Assembly (NCBI RefSeq): GCF_002831565.1
Contig: NZ_CP025096.1
Span: forward strand, 310,001 to 374,000
Direction of reading: 5' to 3'
Length of the DNA stretch: 64,000 nt
From: Spirosoma pollinicola
GTDB taxonomy: Bacteria; Bacteroidota; Bacteroidia; Cytophagales; Spirosomataceae
The translations under genes and the position numbers were made by a program. This document shows positions 53,524 to 61,239 of this stretch, piece by piece. The first letter of the stretch is position 1, and every line of letters starts with the position of its first letter. The notes under the pieces were generated by a model that saw only the letters and a list, made by a program, of their open reading frames with translations, did not search any database and had not been told where the DNA came from.

Positions 53524-55437
53524 CTAATCCTTCGTTATTTTCACATTACTGATGTACGCCTTTATATTTTCCGAATCATCGCTGATGTTCTCCCAATTGA
53601 TGGTGGTGAATTGAATGCCAGTTGGAATCAGGCAATATGCACAGGGTTTACCATATTTGGTTTTGAAGTCAGCGGTAGTAGCTACTTGTTTGTCATTGAT
53701 AAACAGCGTCACACGATCGCTTCGCTTTTGTAAGGTCACGTGCACTTTGTTTCTGCGGTTGGTGAAAACCATTTGCGGCAAAATGGACTCTCCTCCCGCG
53801 TCCATCTGGAAATTTGATTTGTCTACCGGATAACTGATTACCTCAATTTTGACCTGCCCGCGATAGTTACTGCTAAAATTCGCTTCGTTTCCGGAGGTAA
53901 CGTCTACCCGAATACTGGTAGCGGCTGTTTTACCATCGCCCCTCATGCCCCCTTCCAACGTCAACCGAACGGCCCCGCCGGTACGCGTGGTAAAGTCCGG
54001 GCTCGTGGCCAAATCATAGTCCAGCGTAAAGTTTTCGGGGAGTGGTTTTTTGAGCGTTGTCGGGTCGATTTTGTTGTTGTAGCCAATCTGCACCCAGTTG
54101 CCCGGAAAGCCTTTTAAGGTGGTCACCCGCGATGCTTTCCCGAAAGAAGAAAAAAACCATCCATTGGGTCGAGTACCCGGCTCATTATTGGCAAAATCGT
54201 CCTGAAAAAGAACGCCAGCAGGTAAAGCCGTGCCAGTCGATGCCGCATTTTTCCAGTATGCCCGTTTACTGTAGTTTGCTAACGTAGCCTTGAGCAGGGC
54301 TTCATTGACAGGTTTGTAGGGCTGCCCTTGTACCTTGGAGGGGTCAAAAAAATAGTCGTAGACGTAATCGAAGTTGAAATGCTCCGTAATGGCCCGGTAC
54401 AGTTCGTACTTCTTTCTACCATCTTCTTTGGTGGCATACGGGAAGTTGATAGCGATCCACTGCGGCTGGTCCGTCAGGCATTTTTCGTTAACCGTAGATT
54501 CATAGGTGTAAACGCCATAGGCATGACCTAGCTCCTTTTCAGATGCGTCAATCTGAAACGGGTCCATAAAGCCATCGACTGTATGAATAGTGGGCTGCAT
54601 ATCCTGAATCACGGCTGGCTCATTCAGTTTACTGCTGTATTTTGCCCGTAAAGCTTTCAATTTCTCCCGATACGTTTTCACCTTTTCCTGTTCCAACACC
54701 ATCACTTCGCCCTGGGCTTTTTCGCTGGGAAACTGGCGGGCCACGTCCTCTTTTTTCTGTTGTAGGTAGCGATCAAATGACTCATCCGACAACTGGATAA
54801 ATTCGCCTTTCGTGAGCTGCCGGATCGGCAATTTATTGCCCGGCACTAAATACACCGTTAGGCCACCACTGCTTACGACAGTCAGGTACTTGTAAACGTT
54901 AGGGTGAATTTTCGGGTCTCTACCGCCAAAGTTTTTCCGAAAAGCATCACCATCCATATAGCCCTCCGGGACAAGTGTGAACAGGTACTGCGACGGGGTA
55001 TTGAGGTAATAAGCCGGGTTGGCCTCAGCTATCCAATTGGCAACGACTTGAAACGGCACGCCGGTTTCGGGTTCGGGCAAGAAATGCCCCTGCTTGTCCA
55101 GTGTGCGGAAGTCAACATCAAACGTCTGAAAAAATGCACTGTACGCATGCGGGAAATATTGATCTTTTCGGGCGTAATATCGCTTTCTGAACACCCCAAT
55201 GCCGCTCACGGGTGTGTAGGTCTGCTGCATCCATTGCACAAATAAGTTCGTGATTTCCTGTTGCCGGATTGAAAACGTCTGCCCTCCCGACAGCAACGGT
55301 TTTACGGGTTTATCGGCAAGGGTAAGTTTCGTAAACCAGCCAACAACGGTATCTTCAATCATTTGCTGCCTACTCGGCTGGGCAACTAAAACAGAAGTGC
55401 TAAGCAGGAGTGAAATAAGGAGTAAGCTGTTTTTCAT
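53524..55437 (-). CDS. Secreted protein of unknown function with LamG-like C-terminus
   Basis: 637 residues, signal peptide ending VLVAQ (about 19). The first 380 residues (RQQMIEDTVVGWFTKLTLAD; FRKNFGGRDPKIHPNVYKYLTVV) match no family I recognise and include a charged coiled-coil-like stretch (about 225-275, EVMVLEQEKVKTYREKLKALRAK). From about 410 to the end comes a concanavalin-like beta-sandwich (FQDDFANNEPGTRPNGWFFSSFG; RNKVHVTLQKRSDRVTLFINDKQVA). Such C-terminal modules bind glycans or proteins. No catalytic motif visible. Confidence 0.8.
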   Translation of the reverse strand: MKNSLLLISLLLSTSVLVAQPSRQQMIEDTVVGWFTKLTLADKPVKPLLSGGQTFSIRQQEITNLFVQWMQQTYTPVSGIGVFRKRYYARKDQYFPHAYSAFFQTFDVDFRTLDKQGHFLPEPETGVPFQVVANWIAEANPAYYLNTPSQYLFTLVPEGYMDGDAFRKNFGGRDPKIHPNVYKYLTVVSSGGLTVYLVPGNKLPIRQLTKGEFIQLSDESFDRYLQQKKEDVARQFPSEKAQGEVMVLEQEKVKTYREKLKALRAKYSSKLNEPAVIQDMQPTIHTVDGFMDPFQIDASEKELGHAYGVYTYESTVNEKCLTDQPQWIAINFPYATKEDGRKKYELYRAITEHFNFDYVYDYFFDPSKVQGQPYKPVNEALLKATLANYSKRAYWKNAASTGTALPAGVLFQDDFANNEPGTRPNGWFFSSFGKASRVTTLKGFPGNWVQIGYNNKIDPTTLKKPLPENFTLDYDLATSPDFTTRTGGAVRLTLEGGMRGDGKTAATSIRVDVTSGNEANFSSNYRGQVKIEVISYPVDKSNFQMDAGGESILPQMVFTNRRNKVHVTLQKRSDRVTLFINDKQVATTADFKTKYGKPCAYCLIPTGIQFTTINWENISDDSENIKAYISNVKITKD

Positions 55438-55480
55438 AAATACGTGAATGCGTTAACTTCTCGCCAATTAATTCACCCGC

Positions 55481-55618
55481 CTGGCGCGGGCATTTGCCGC
55501 ACAGGCGGCCCTGCCGTGCTTGTTAATATAGCAAGCATTCGCCTGCGTCAGTGAATACTGACTTTATATAAAGGCACGGGCGAATGCCCGCGCCAGAGGG
55601 GGCACAGGCGGCCCTGCC
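55481..55618. repeat. Inverted/direct repeat cluster of GCACAGGCGGCCCTGC type (family D), copy 1
   Basis: CTGGCGCGGGCATTTGCC (55481-55498) is complemented with one mismatch at 55579-55596. GCACAGGCGGCCCTGC occurs twice in the same orientation, at 55499 and 55602. It lies between two leftward genes. The same 16-mer recurs at 57819-57834 and, inverted, at 57955-57970. Confidence 0.85.
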
Positions 55619-55635
55619 GCGCCAGGAAATGTACA

Positions 55636-56997
55636 TTACTGTTTCTCCAGCTTCTTCAACTCTTTTTGGATATAATCTTTCGACAGCCAGTTCGTGCCGA
55701 TCATCACGCCATCAATATTTTTGGTTTGCGAGATGTCGGTTAACGGGTTGCCGCTCAGCAATACCAAATCCGACACATTGCCGGTTTTAATGACGCCCCA
55801 GTCGGGCTTGTTCAGGTACGAAGCGACATTGACGGTGCCCGTTCGCAGCACCTCGTAGGGTGTCAACCCCGCATCGACCATGTATTTCATTTCGTGGTGA
55901 ATCGAGAAACCGGGTACGTTGAAAATCTGGGGAGCATCGGAGCCCAGTAATAAATCAACACCATTTTTCTGGCATTCATAGATCAGTTTCCGGCGAATCT
56001 GAATGAGCTTTTCGGCATGTTCTTTCGAGAAGTTAGGATTAGCGAGGTAGCCTTTTTTCGTATTTTCCCAGCCTGCCACTTGCTCCGGTTTCATGTATTT
56101 CATTTCGGGGTCGTTGGTAAAGGCATCGGCCGGGAGGGGTGAAAGCCAGCGTTCGGCCAGGGCTTGCGTAGGAACCACCCGGATGTGTTTTTCGCGAAGC
56201 CCCTTCACGAGTTTGGGAATCTGCGACGCATCGGCCCGGTACGCAATCCACGACGCGAACAGGCCGGTTTCGTGCTCAGCCAGCGTGTCGGAGCGGGGAA
56301 CAATGGCTTCGACAAACCCATCCATATGGTCGATGGACGAGTAGTCCGCATCGATGGCCCGCCAGACGCCCACATTGAACGACACATGCCCTACAAACGG
56401 AATACCAACTTCGTGCGCAGTTTTGGCAATGGCCGGAAACGTCTCTTTGGTCAGGCCGGGGTGCAGTTTCAGAAAATCGTAGCCAGCGGCTTTCTGCTCA
56501 CGCACCATCTGGGCTCCTCGTTCGGCCGTTTTCACGGTTTGCCCGTTGAAGGATGGGCCAGTGGCATAAAAGTGCGGACCCAAAATTTCCCCGCTGTTTA
56601 TTTTACTGCGCAGTTCCAGGTGTTTTGGGTGCCCCAGCATACCCCGAATGGTGGTAATCCCATTGGCCAGATACAGTATCATCACCTCTTTCATTGGCTC
56701 AATGTCGTCGATGGGCGGCACGTGCGCGTGGATTTCGGCCCAGCCCGGCGTCAGGTATTTACCTTTGGCGTCAATGACCAGGGCGTCTTTGCCGACAGTC
56801 ACTTTCCCTTCGTTCCCAAGAGCGGTTATCTTCCCATTCCGCACGACCACCGTCTGATTTTCGATAACCAGCTCCCGATCCATCGGAATAACGTTTACCG
56901 ATTTAAATACAATGTCACGCTGACCGTTGCTGACAAGTTCCTGCGCAGACACAGACGATGTTAAAGCGAGAAGCAGAACAAAAAGTAGACTTCGCAT
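55636..56997 (-). CDS. Exported amidohydrolase-family metal-dependent hydrolase
   Basis: 453 residues with a signal peptide ending VSAQ (about 18). An amidohydrolase-superfamily TIM barrel: LTPGWAEIHAHVPP holds the HxH metal site, KAAGYDFLKLHPGLTKE the bridging Lys, GIPFVGHVSFNVG a further His, SIDHMDGF another, and LLLGSDAPQIFNVPGFSIHHEM the catalytic Asp. C-terminal SDLVLLSGNPLTDISQTKNIDGVMIG closes the barrel-flanking beta domain. Relatives are imidazolonepropionase- or prolidase-like; the substrate cannot be told. Confidence 0.93.
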   Translation of the reverse strand: MRSLLFVLLLALTSSVSAQELVSNGQRDIVFKSVNVIPMDRELVIENQTVVVRNGKITALGNEGKVTVGKDALVIDAKGKYLTPGWAEIHAHVPPIDDIEPMKEVMILYLANGITTIRGMLGHPKHLELRSKINSGEILGPHFYATGPSFNGQTVKTAERGAQMVREQKAAGYDFLKLHPGLTKETFPAIAKTAHEVGIPFVGHVSFNVGVWRAIDADYSSIDHMDGFVEAIVPRSDTLAEHETGLFASWIAYRADASQIPKLVKGLREKHIRVVPTQALAERWLSPLPADAFTNDPEMKYMKPEQVAGWENTKKGYLANPNFSKEHAEKLIQIRRKLIYECQKNGVDLLLGSDAPQIFNVPGFSIHHEMKYMVDAGLTPYEVLRTGTVNVASYLNKPDWGVIKTGNVSDLVLLSGNPLTDISQTKNIDGVMIGTNWLSKDYIQKELKKLEKQ

Positions 56998-57153
56998 AGA
57001 ATCAAGCGTTTAGACAAGGGAGGCAATACTGGCCGCCTATGAACTTATTCCATTTGGTTCTAATTTGGACAAGTAAAAAGCAGGTCGGTAAATTTATTCA
57101 ATTCAACCTGAATAACCGACGGGCAGCCCTCCCTTGACAAAACGATTTACTAC

Positions 57154-57816
57154 ATGAAAATCAGAGCAATTATAACCGGTGCTACGGGTATGGTAGGCGA
57201 AGGCGTTATGCACGAATGTCTACAACAGCCCGATGTAGAACAGGTACTTCTAATTAACCGCAAACCCAGTGGCGTATCGCATCCGAAAGTAAAGGAGATC
57301 ATTCACAAGGACTTTTTCGACCTGTCGGCTATCGAGTCGCAGTTGAGCGGGTACAATGCCTGTTTTTTCTGTCTGGGCGTGTCGTCGGTCGGAATGAAAG
57401 AAGACGAGTACCGCCATCTGACCTACGACCTGACGTTACACGTGGCCCAGACATTATCGAGGCTCAACCCCGACATGACTTTCGGCTATATTTCGGGTGC
57501 AGCTACCGACAGTATAGAAAAAGGGAGCAGTATGTGGGCGAGGGTGAAGGGAGCGACAGAGAATGCGCTGATGCGTCTGCCGTTCAAAAAAGCGTATATG
57601 TTCAGGCCGGGCTTCATGAAACCGACCCCCGGATTAAAAAATACGCTGGTCTATTATAAGTACATTAACTGGCTGTACCCCATTGGCCGGGCGCTTTACC
57701 CGGCTGGCTTTTCCACCTTGCAGGAGTTGGCACAGGCGATGATCAAGTCGGCCTCAATTGGCTATGAAAAGCCTGTTCTGGAAGTGAAGGATATTGTAAA
57801 GCTGGCTAATCGTTGA
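57154..57816 (+). CDS. NAD(P)-binding atypical SDR (HTATIP2-like)
   Basis: 220-residue Rossmann-fold protein. The nucleotide motif is ITGATGMVGEGVM (residues 7-19), followed by VLLINRKP, the acidic DFFDL, CFFCLGVSSVGM, and WARVKGATENALMRLPFKKAYMFRPGFM, where the conserved Lys lies but the usual Tyr is absent. This fits atypical SDRs such as the HTATIP2 group, which bind NADPH and may lack classic oxidoreductase chemistry. The stop codon is inside hairpin D2. Confidence 0.9.
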   Translation: MKIRAIITGATGMVGEGVMHECLQQPDVEQVLLINRKPSGVSHPKVKEIIHKDFFDLSAIESQLSGYNACFFCLGVSSVGMKEDEYRHLTYDLTLHVAQTLSRLNPDMTFGYISGAATDSIEKGSSMWARVKGATENALMRLPFKKAYMFRPGFMKPTPGLKNTLVYYKYINWLYPIGRALYPAGFSTLQELAQAMIKSASIGYEKPVLEVKDIVKLANR

Positions 57817-57974
57817 CCGCACAGGCGGCCCTGCGGGATTTTAGCAAGATTTAAAGGCTTAAACAAGATTACAGAACCAAGCTGACTGTGTCAGCAGAAA
57901 GTCTTTAATCGGCTGTAGTAATCAGGAAAATCCTTTAAATCTTGCTAAAATCCCGCAGGGCCGCCTGTGCGGTC
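57815..57974. repeat. Perfect 43-bp inverted repeat of family D carrying both convergent stop codons
   Basis: Arms 57815-57857 and 57932-57974 are exact complements, each opening with (T)GACCGCACAGGCGGCCCTGC. The TGA of the SDR-like gene and the TGA of the LiaF-like gene both overlap the arm ends. The 74-bp loop shows nothing else. Confidence 0.95.
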
Positions 57975-59019
57975 AGTAGCGCACCACCTTGAACTTTGAA
58001 ATACCCCCGTTGAATCGGATGGTCATTTTCTTTTTTGTGGCATCGTAACCGGAGCTTACGAATTCTCCACCGCCTACGTCGGTAAAATCGTCCAGTTGTT
58101 CAATGTTGAGGGCTCCGTCTTTCTTAACCCGGCATCCCACTTCTTTAGGGACCCGAACGGTAACTGAAGCTGCACCAACATCCAGTTTCACATCGGCCTG
58201 ATCGACTTTGGCACCCAATTTCAGGTCCAGTTCAGCTGCACCGGCACCGAGTTTCAGGCTTCTAACCGCATACGAACTTAAATCGAGATCTGCCTGCCCC
58301 GCGCCGAGGGCCACATCCATCGACCAGACGGGCGTAGCGTTCAGGTGTACATCCACCCGGTTTTGGTAGTTGCCATCTTTCAGGTCAATATGATTTTCTT
58401 CGTCTGTTGGCTTCAACTCAATGGTTGGCGTGTGGGTCGTTTCATCACGCTCTACCGACATCGAATAGCTTCCAACGGTCTGTTTGGTATCGGCTTTGAT
58501 GAGTTCGCTGGTAGGTTCACTGATGATAAACCGACCTGCCCCACCCGATAATTTCAGCACAGCCTCCCGCGTATCGCCCTGCATGGATTCGGCAAAGGTG
58601 TTGGTGTGCGTCTGCGTGCTTTCGGTATCCCGGTGATCACGCTCCGACCGATACTCTTCTTCATTGTCGTTATCGTCGTCATTGCCGTTATCATCATCCG
58701 AATCGCTCTCATTGTTATTGTCGTCGTCATCGTCGTCATGATTCCAGCGCATATTGAACCCATCGCGATCCCGGTCATGCGACAGAAAACCAAAGAGCGT
58801 TGTTGGCACCGCTACGGCCAGCATCACCGTTGTGATAAACGCAGCGGGATTCCCGCGTCGTTCCAGAATCAGGTTTACGCCTGCCAGAATCAACAGAACC
58901 GGCCACAAATTCACCAGCGAATGCCAGTCTACATCTAACCAACCTGCCCGCCGGGCCAGGAAAAGTACCCCTAGCGTGAGCAGAAAAATGCCCCAGAATA
59001 ATCCGTTACTTCGTTTCAT
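57973..59019 (-). CDS. LiaI/LiaF-like membrane protein with Asp-rich linker and adhesin-like C-terminus
   Basis: 348 residues from the ATG at 59019 (MKRSNGLFWG); the frame extends to 59061. N-terminal DUF5668-type membrane region of three to four helices (FWGIFLLTLGVLFLARRAGWL, LWPVLLILAGVNLIL, ITTVMLAVAVPTTLFGFL), then an extreme Asp/Asn/Glu tract (about 95-130), then a beta-repeat domain (about 155-348, LKLGAGAAELDLKLGAKVDQADVKLDVGAASVTV) as in LiaF/toast-rack proteins. LiaF-like proteins sense or regulate cell-envelope stress. It forms a pair with the PspC gene just upstream. Confidence 0.9.
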   Translation of the reverse strand: MKRSNGLFWGIFLLTLGVLFLARRAGWLDVDWHSLVNLWPVLLILAGVNLILERRGNPAAFITTVMLAVAVPTTLFGFLSHDRDRDGFNMRWNHDDDDDDNNNESDSDDDNGNDDDNDNEEEYRSERDHRDTESTQTHTNTFAESMQGDTREAVLKLSGGAGRFIISEPTSELIKADTKQTVGSYSMSVERDETTHTPTIELKPTDEENHIDLKDGNYQNRVDVHLNATPVWSMDVALGAGQADLDLSSYAVRSLKLGAGAAELDLKLGAKVDQADVKLDVGAASVTVRVPKEVGCRVKKDGALNIEQLDDFTDVGGGEFVSSGYDATKKKMTIRFNGGISKFKVVRY

Positions 59020-59078
59020 AAGAAAGGATTGATAAAAAGAAGATGAATGATTTTTAACCATCCATCTTCCTTCATCAT

Positions 59079-59591
59079 TTATAATGTTCCGTTGTTGGGG
59101 TCGTTTTGCGTTGGGTCGTTTTTGTAGGGATCGTTCTTGTAGGGATCATGTTGATTCTGATCGAACGGGGTTTTGATACGATCCCGGAAAATCAGCCATA
59201 ATCCGATGGCAATCAGAATGAACGGCCACAGATCGCGGAAATTGATGTCGAAATAGCGGTCAATCAGGAACATTACGCCAAGTAAAATCAGAACAGCTCC
59301 GCCAACGAGGCTACGGTCGGGCGATGCGGGCTTATTGGGATTGTAAGGATTCATGGAGAAAACAGGGTTTGCGTAAACAGTTGATTGAGCCACAGAACCG
59401 GCAAAATGACGAACAGGTAATGCGATCCACAAGATAACATAAATGATGACAGCCGGGAAATGGGGCAGAAAAATCCCGATTACAAAAAGTACGCGTACCA
59501 ACGCGCGATCGATTCCAAAATAATCGGCCAGACCAGCGCATACGCCCCCAATTTGGGCCTGGTCAGCAAAGCGTTCTAATCGTTTGTTCAT
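59079..59591 (-). CDS. PspC-domain membrane protein
   Basis: 170 residues. The PspC domain covers about 1-62 (RLERFADQAQIGGVCAGLADYFGIDRALVRVLFVI, IIYVILWIALP), followed by a DUF5668-like pair of helices (about 93-135, LVGGAVLILLGVMFLIDRYF, LWPFILIAIGLWLIF) and a repetitive tail of HDPYKND/NDPTQND units. PspC proteins are phage-shock/envelope-stress components. The gap to the LiaF-like gene is 59 bp; the two probably form one operon. Confidence 0.92.
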   Translation of the reverse strand: MNKRLERFADQAQIGGVCAGLADYFGIDRALVRVLFVIGIFLPHFPAVIIYVILWIALPVRHFAGSVAQSTVYANPVFSMNPYNPNKPASPDRSLVGGAVLILLGVMFLIDRYFDINFRDLWPFILIAIGLWLIFRDRIKTPFDQNQHDPYKNDPYKNDPTQNDPNNGTL

Positions 59592-59722
59592 GGCTTCTAG
59601 TGTCTAAAACCATTGTAAACCTAGCAGATGAACAAATGCTGTGGAAGGAGATTAGGAAGAATGGATGCGCTTATGGATGGATGTATGTTTTCAATGATAG
59701 TAGGTAATGCATAGTAGTGGTT

Positions 59723-60358
59723 TTAGTCCTCCTCTATCGCTTCGAGGATATCCATCAACTCCCCAAACTCCTTGTTGCCGGGTTGCTCTTCGAGTCCTCC
59801 GCTTAGGGAAATACCGCGCACGGATAGCTCATCCAGTAAACTATGAACGTTTTCGGCAGAGATACCGATTCCGAGCAGGATAGGATAACGGGCGGCATAC
59901 CGCTGAAGAAGCGCTTTCAGGTCATCGTCCAGATGCACCGGGCCATTGCTCTCGAGCAGAACATAGTCGGCACTGGCTGCCCCTGTCTGCAAAAGTGTAT
60001 CGAGTTGGTCGAGGGTTAGGTGAGCTATATCTATGCGTAAAATATAGCGCAGTTCATTCTCAGACTTACTGAGCGTACTCAGATAAGGAAGTAAAGCCGA
60101 TTCGTCGACCTGAAGTAAATCGGGTTGGTACGACTCCAGCAATTGCTCAATCACGTCCGGGTCGGTGGATGTGGTTTCACCAACGATTTGTACACCCGCT
60201 ACCCAACCGCGGATTTCGGCAAACTTCTTTGGCTCAACATAGTCTGGCGAGTCGGCATCCATCGAAAAACCGAGCATATCAACACCCATACCCGCACAAT
60301 AGCGAGCATCGCTGAGATTTGTAACATTAGAAATTTTAACCAGCGTTTTAAGGGCCAT
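59723..60358 (-). CDS. TrpF-like (phosphoribosylanthranilate isomerase fold) protein, catalytic residues missing
   Basis: 211 residues from the ATG at 60358 (MALKTLVKISN); the frame reaches 60418 but without homology. The sequence keeps the TrpF pattern (VKISNVTNLSDARYCAGMGVDMLGF at the start, ISLSGGLEEQPGNKEFGELMDIL at the phosphate-binding end) yet the K-I-C-G catalytic Cys is replaced by Ser (KISN), and the region of the catalytic Asp reads YVLLESNG. It is therefore unlikely to be a working isomerase. No other trp gene is nearby. Confidence 0.82.
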   Translation of the reverse strand: MALKTLVKISNVTNLSDARYCAGMGVDMLGFSMDADSPDYVEPKKFAEIRGWVAGVQIVGETTSTDPDVIEQLLESYQPDLLQVDESALLPYLSTLSKSENELRYILRIDIAHLTLDQLDTLLQTGAASADYVLLESNGPVHLDDDLKALLQRYAARYPILLGIGISAENVHSLLDELSVRGISLSGGLEEQPGNKEFGELMDILEAIEED

Positions 60359-60481
60359 AGTAGTAGGTAACTGTAAGCGGTGAATACTAGCAATATGTGA
60401 CTGCGAAGTTACGGACACACACCCAATCTATTACTTGACCAATTTAATTGTTATGCTAATTGAAGGACGAGATCTTGTCTG

Positions 60482-60501
60482 GGCCAAGCTCTGGCTTGGC
60501 C
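60482..60501. repeat. Short palindrome GGCCAAGC/GCTTGGCC
   Basis: An 8-bp perfect stem with a four-base loop in the 433-bp gap before the PadR gene, just outside hairpin A2. No T-run follows. Confidence 0.6.
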
Positions 60502-60525
60502 TTGGAAATTTATTTCGCATTGCGT

Positions 60526-60616
60526 GTTTTTTTGTCATCCCGACCAAAGGAGGGATCTTAAAGTCGACTAATAGGCAAGTTTAAGATCCCTCCTTTGGTC
60601 GGGATGACAAAAAAAC
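60526..60616. repeat. Perfect 37-bp inverted repeat of GTCATCCCGAC type (family A), copy 2
   Basis: Arms 60526-60562 and 60580-60616 are exact complements, containing GTCATCCCGACCAAAGGAGG, with a 17-base loop. The consensus matches copy 1 at 29978-30064 except for two central bases that have changed together on both arms. Confidence 0.95.
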
Positions 60617-60791
60617 GCCCTAAATCTCACCAAAAGACGAACTCCCCCTATCCGGAATGTTCACCATCGGACAGCGGTGTACGATTTCGGACAAACCTAC
60701 TTGTCCCGATAAGGCGAATGCAAGCTCAGGACAGCGTTTTTAGAACTTGGCAAAGCATTTGTTCTACAAAAGTTGATCTTATTCTTTTGGC

Positions 60792-61130
60792 ATGAAACGA
60801 ACGTACCTGGGTGAGTTTGAAGAACTGGTATTACTGACGGTTGCTGTCCTGCACGAGAGTGCCTATGGTGTTGCCATCACCGACGAACTGGACCGGCAAA
60901 CAGGTCGCTCGGTGAGCATCAGTGCGGTGCATGCGGCCCTGCATCGGCTGGAAGAGAAAGGCATGCTTAAGTCGCAAATGGGCGAAGCCACCGCCGAACG
61001 GGGCGGACGACGCAAACGTCTCTTTACGGTTACGGCTCTGGGTAGCCGTGCCCTACACGACATCCGCGCTATGCGTGACCAGTTGTGGGATTCCATTTCT
61101 CCAACTGCCTTACCGGCCATTGCAGGTTAA
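60792..61130 (+). CDS. PadR-family transcriptional regulator
   Basis: 112-residue winged-helix regulator. EELVLLTVAVLHESAYGVAITDEL, then the recognition helix region VSISAVHAALHRLEEKGMLKSQMGEA and the wing GGRRKRLFTVTALGSRAL are typical PadR. A member of the short PadR group that sits before exporter genes in Bacteroidota and represses them until an inducer binds. The FtsX-type permease gene follows 109 bp later, so control of that array is likely. Confidence 0.94.
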   Translation: MKRTYLGEFEELVLLTVAVLHESAYGVAITDELDRQTGRSVSISAVHAALHRLEEKGMLKSQMGEATAERGGRRKRLFTVTALGSRALHDIRAMRDQLWDSISPTALPAIAG

Positions 61131-61239
61131 TGGAAAATGTGTAATGTATAATGTACAAAAGGGTACCGCCGGGTGTAAATCACGCTCCAAATCAATTGAA
61201 TACATTTTATTATTCATCATTCATTAACCATCATTCACT

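Noticed and set aside
56164-56964. 266-residue frame antisense to the amidohydrolase gene
   Set aside because: Shadow of a well-supported gene; the composition is not protein-like.
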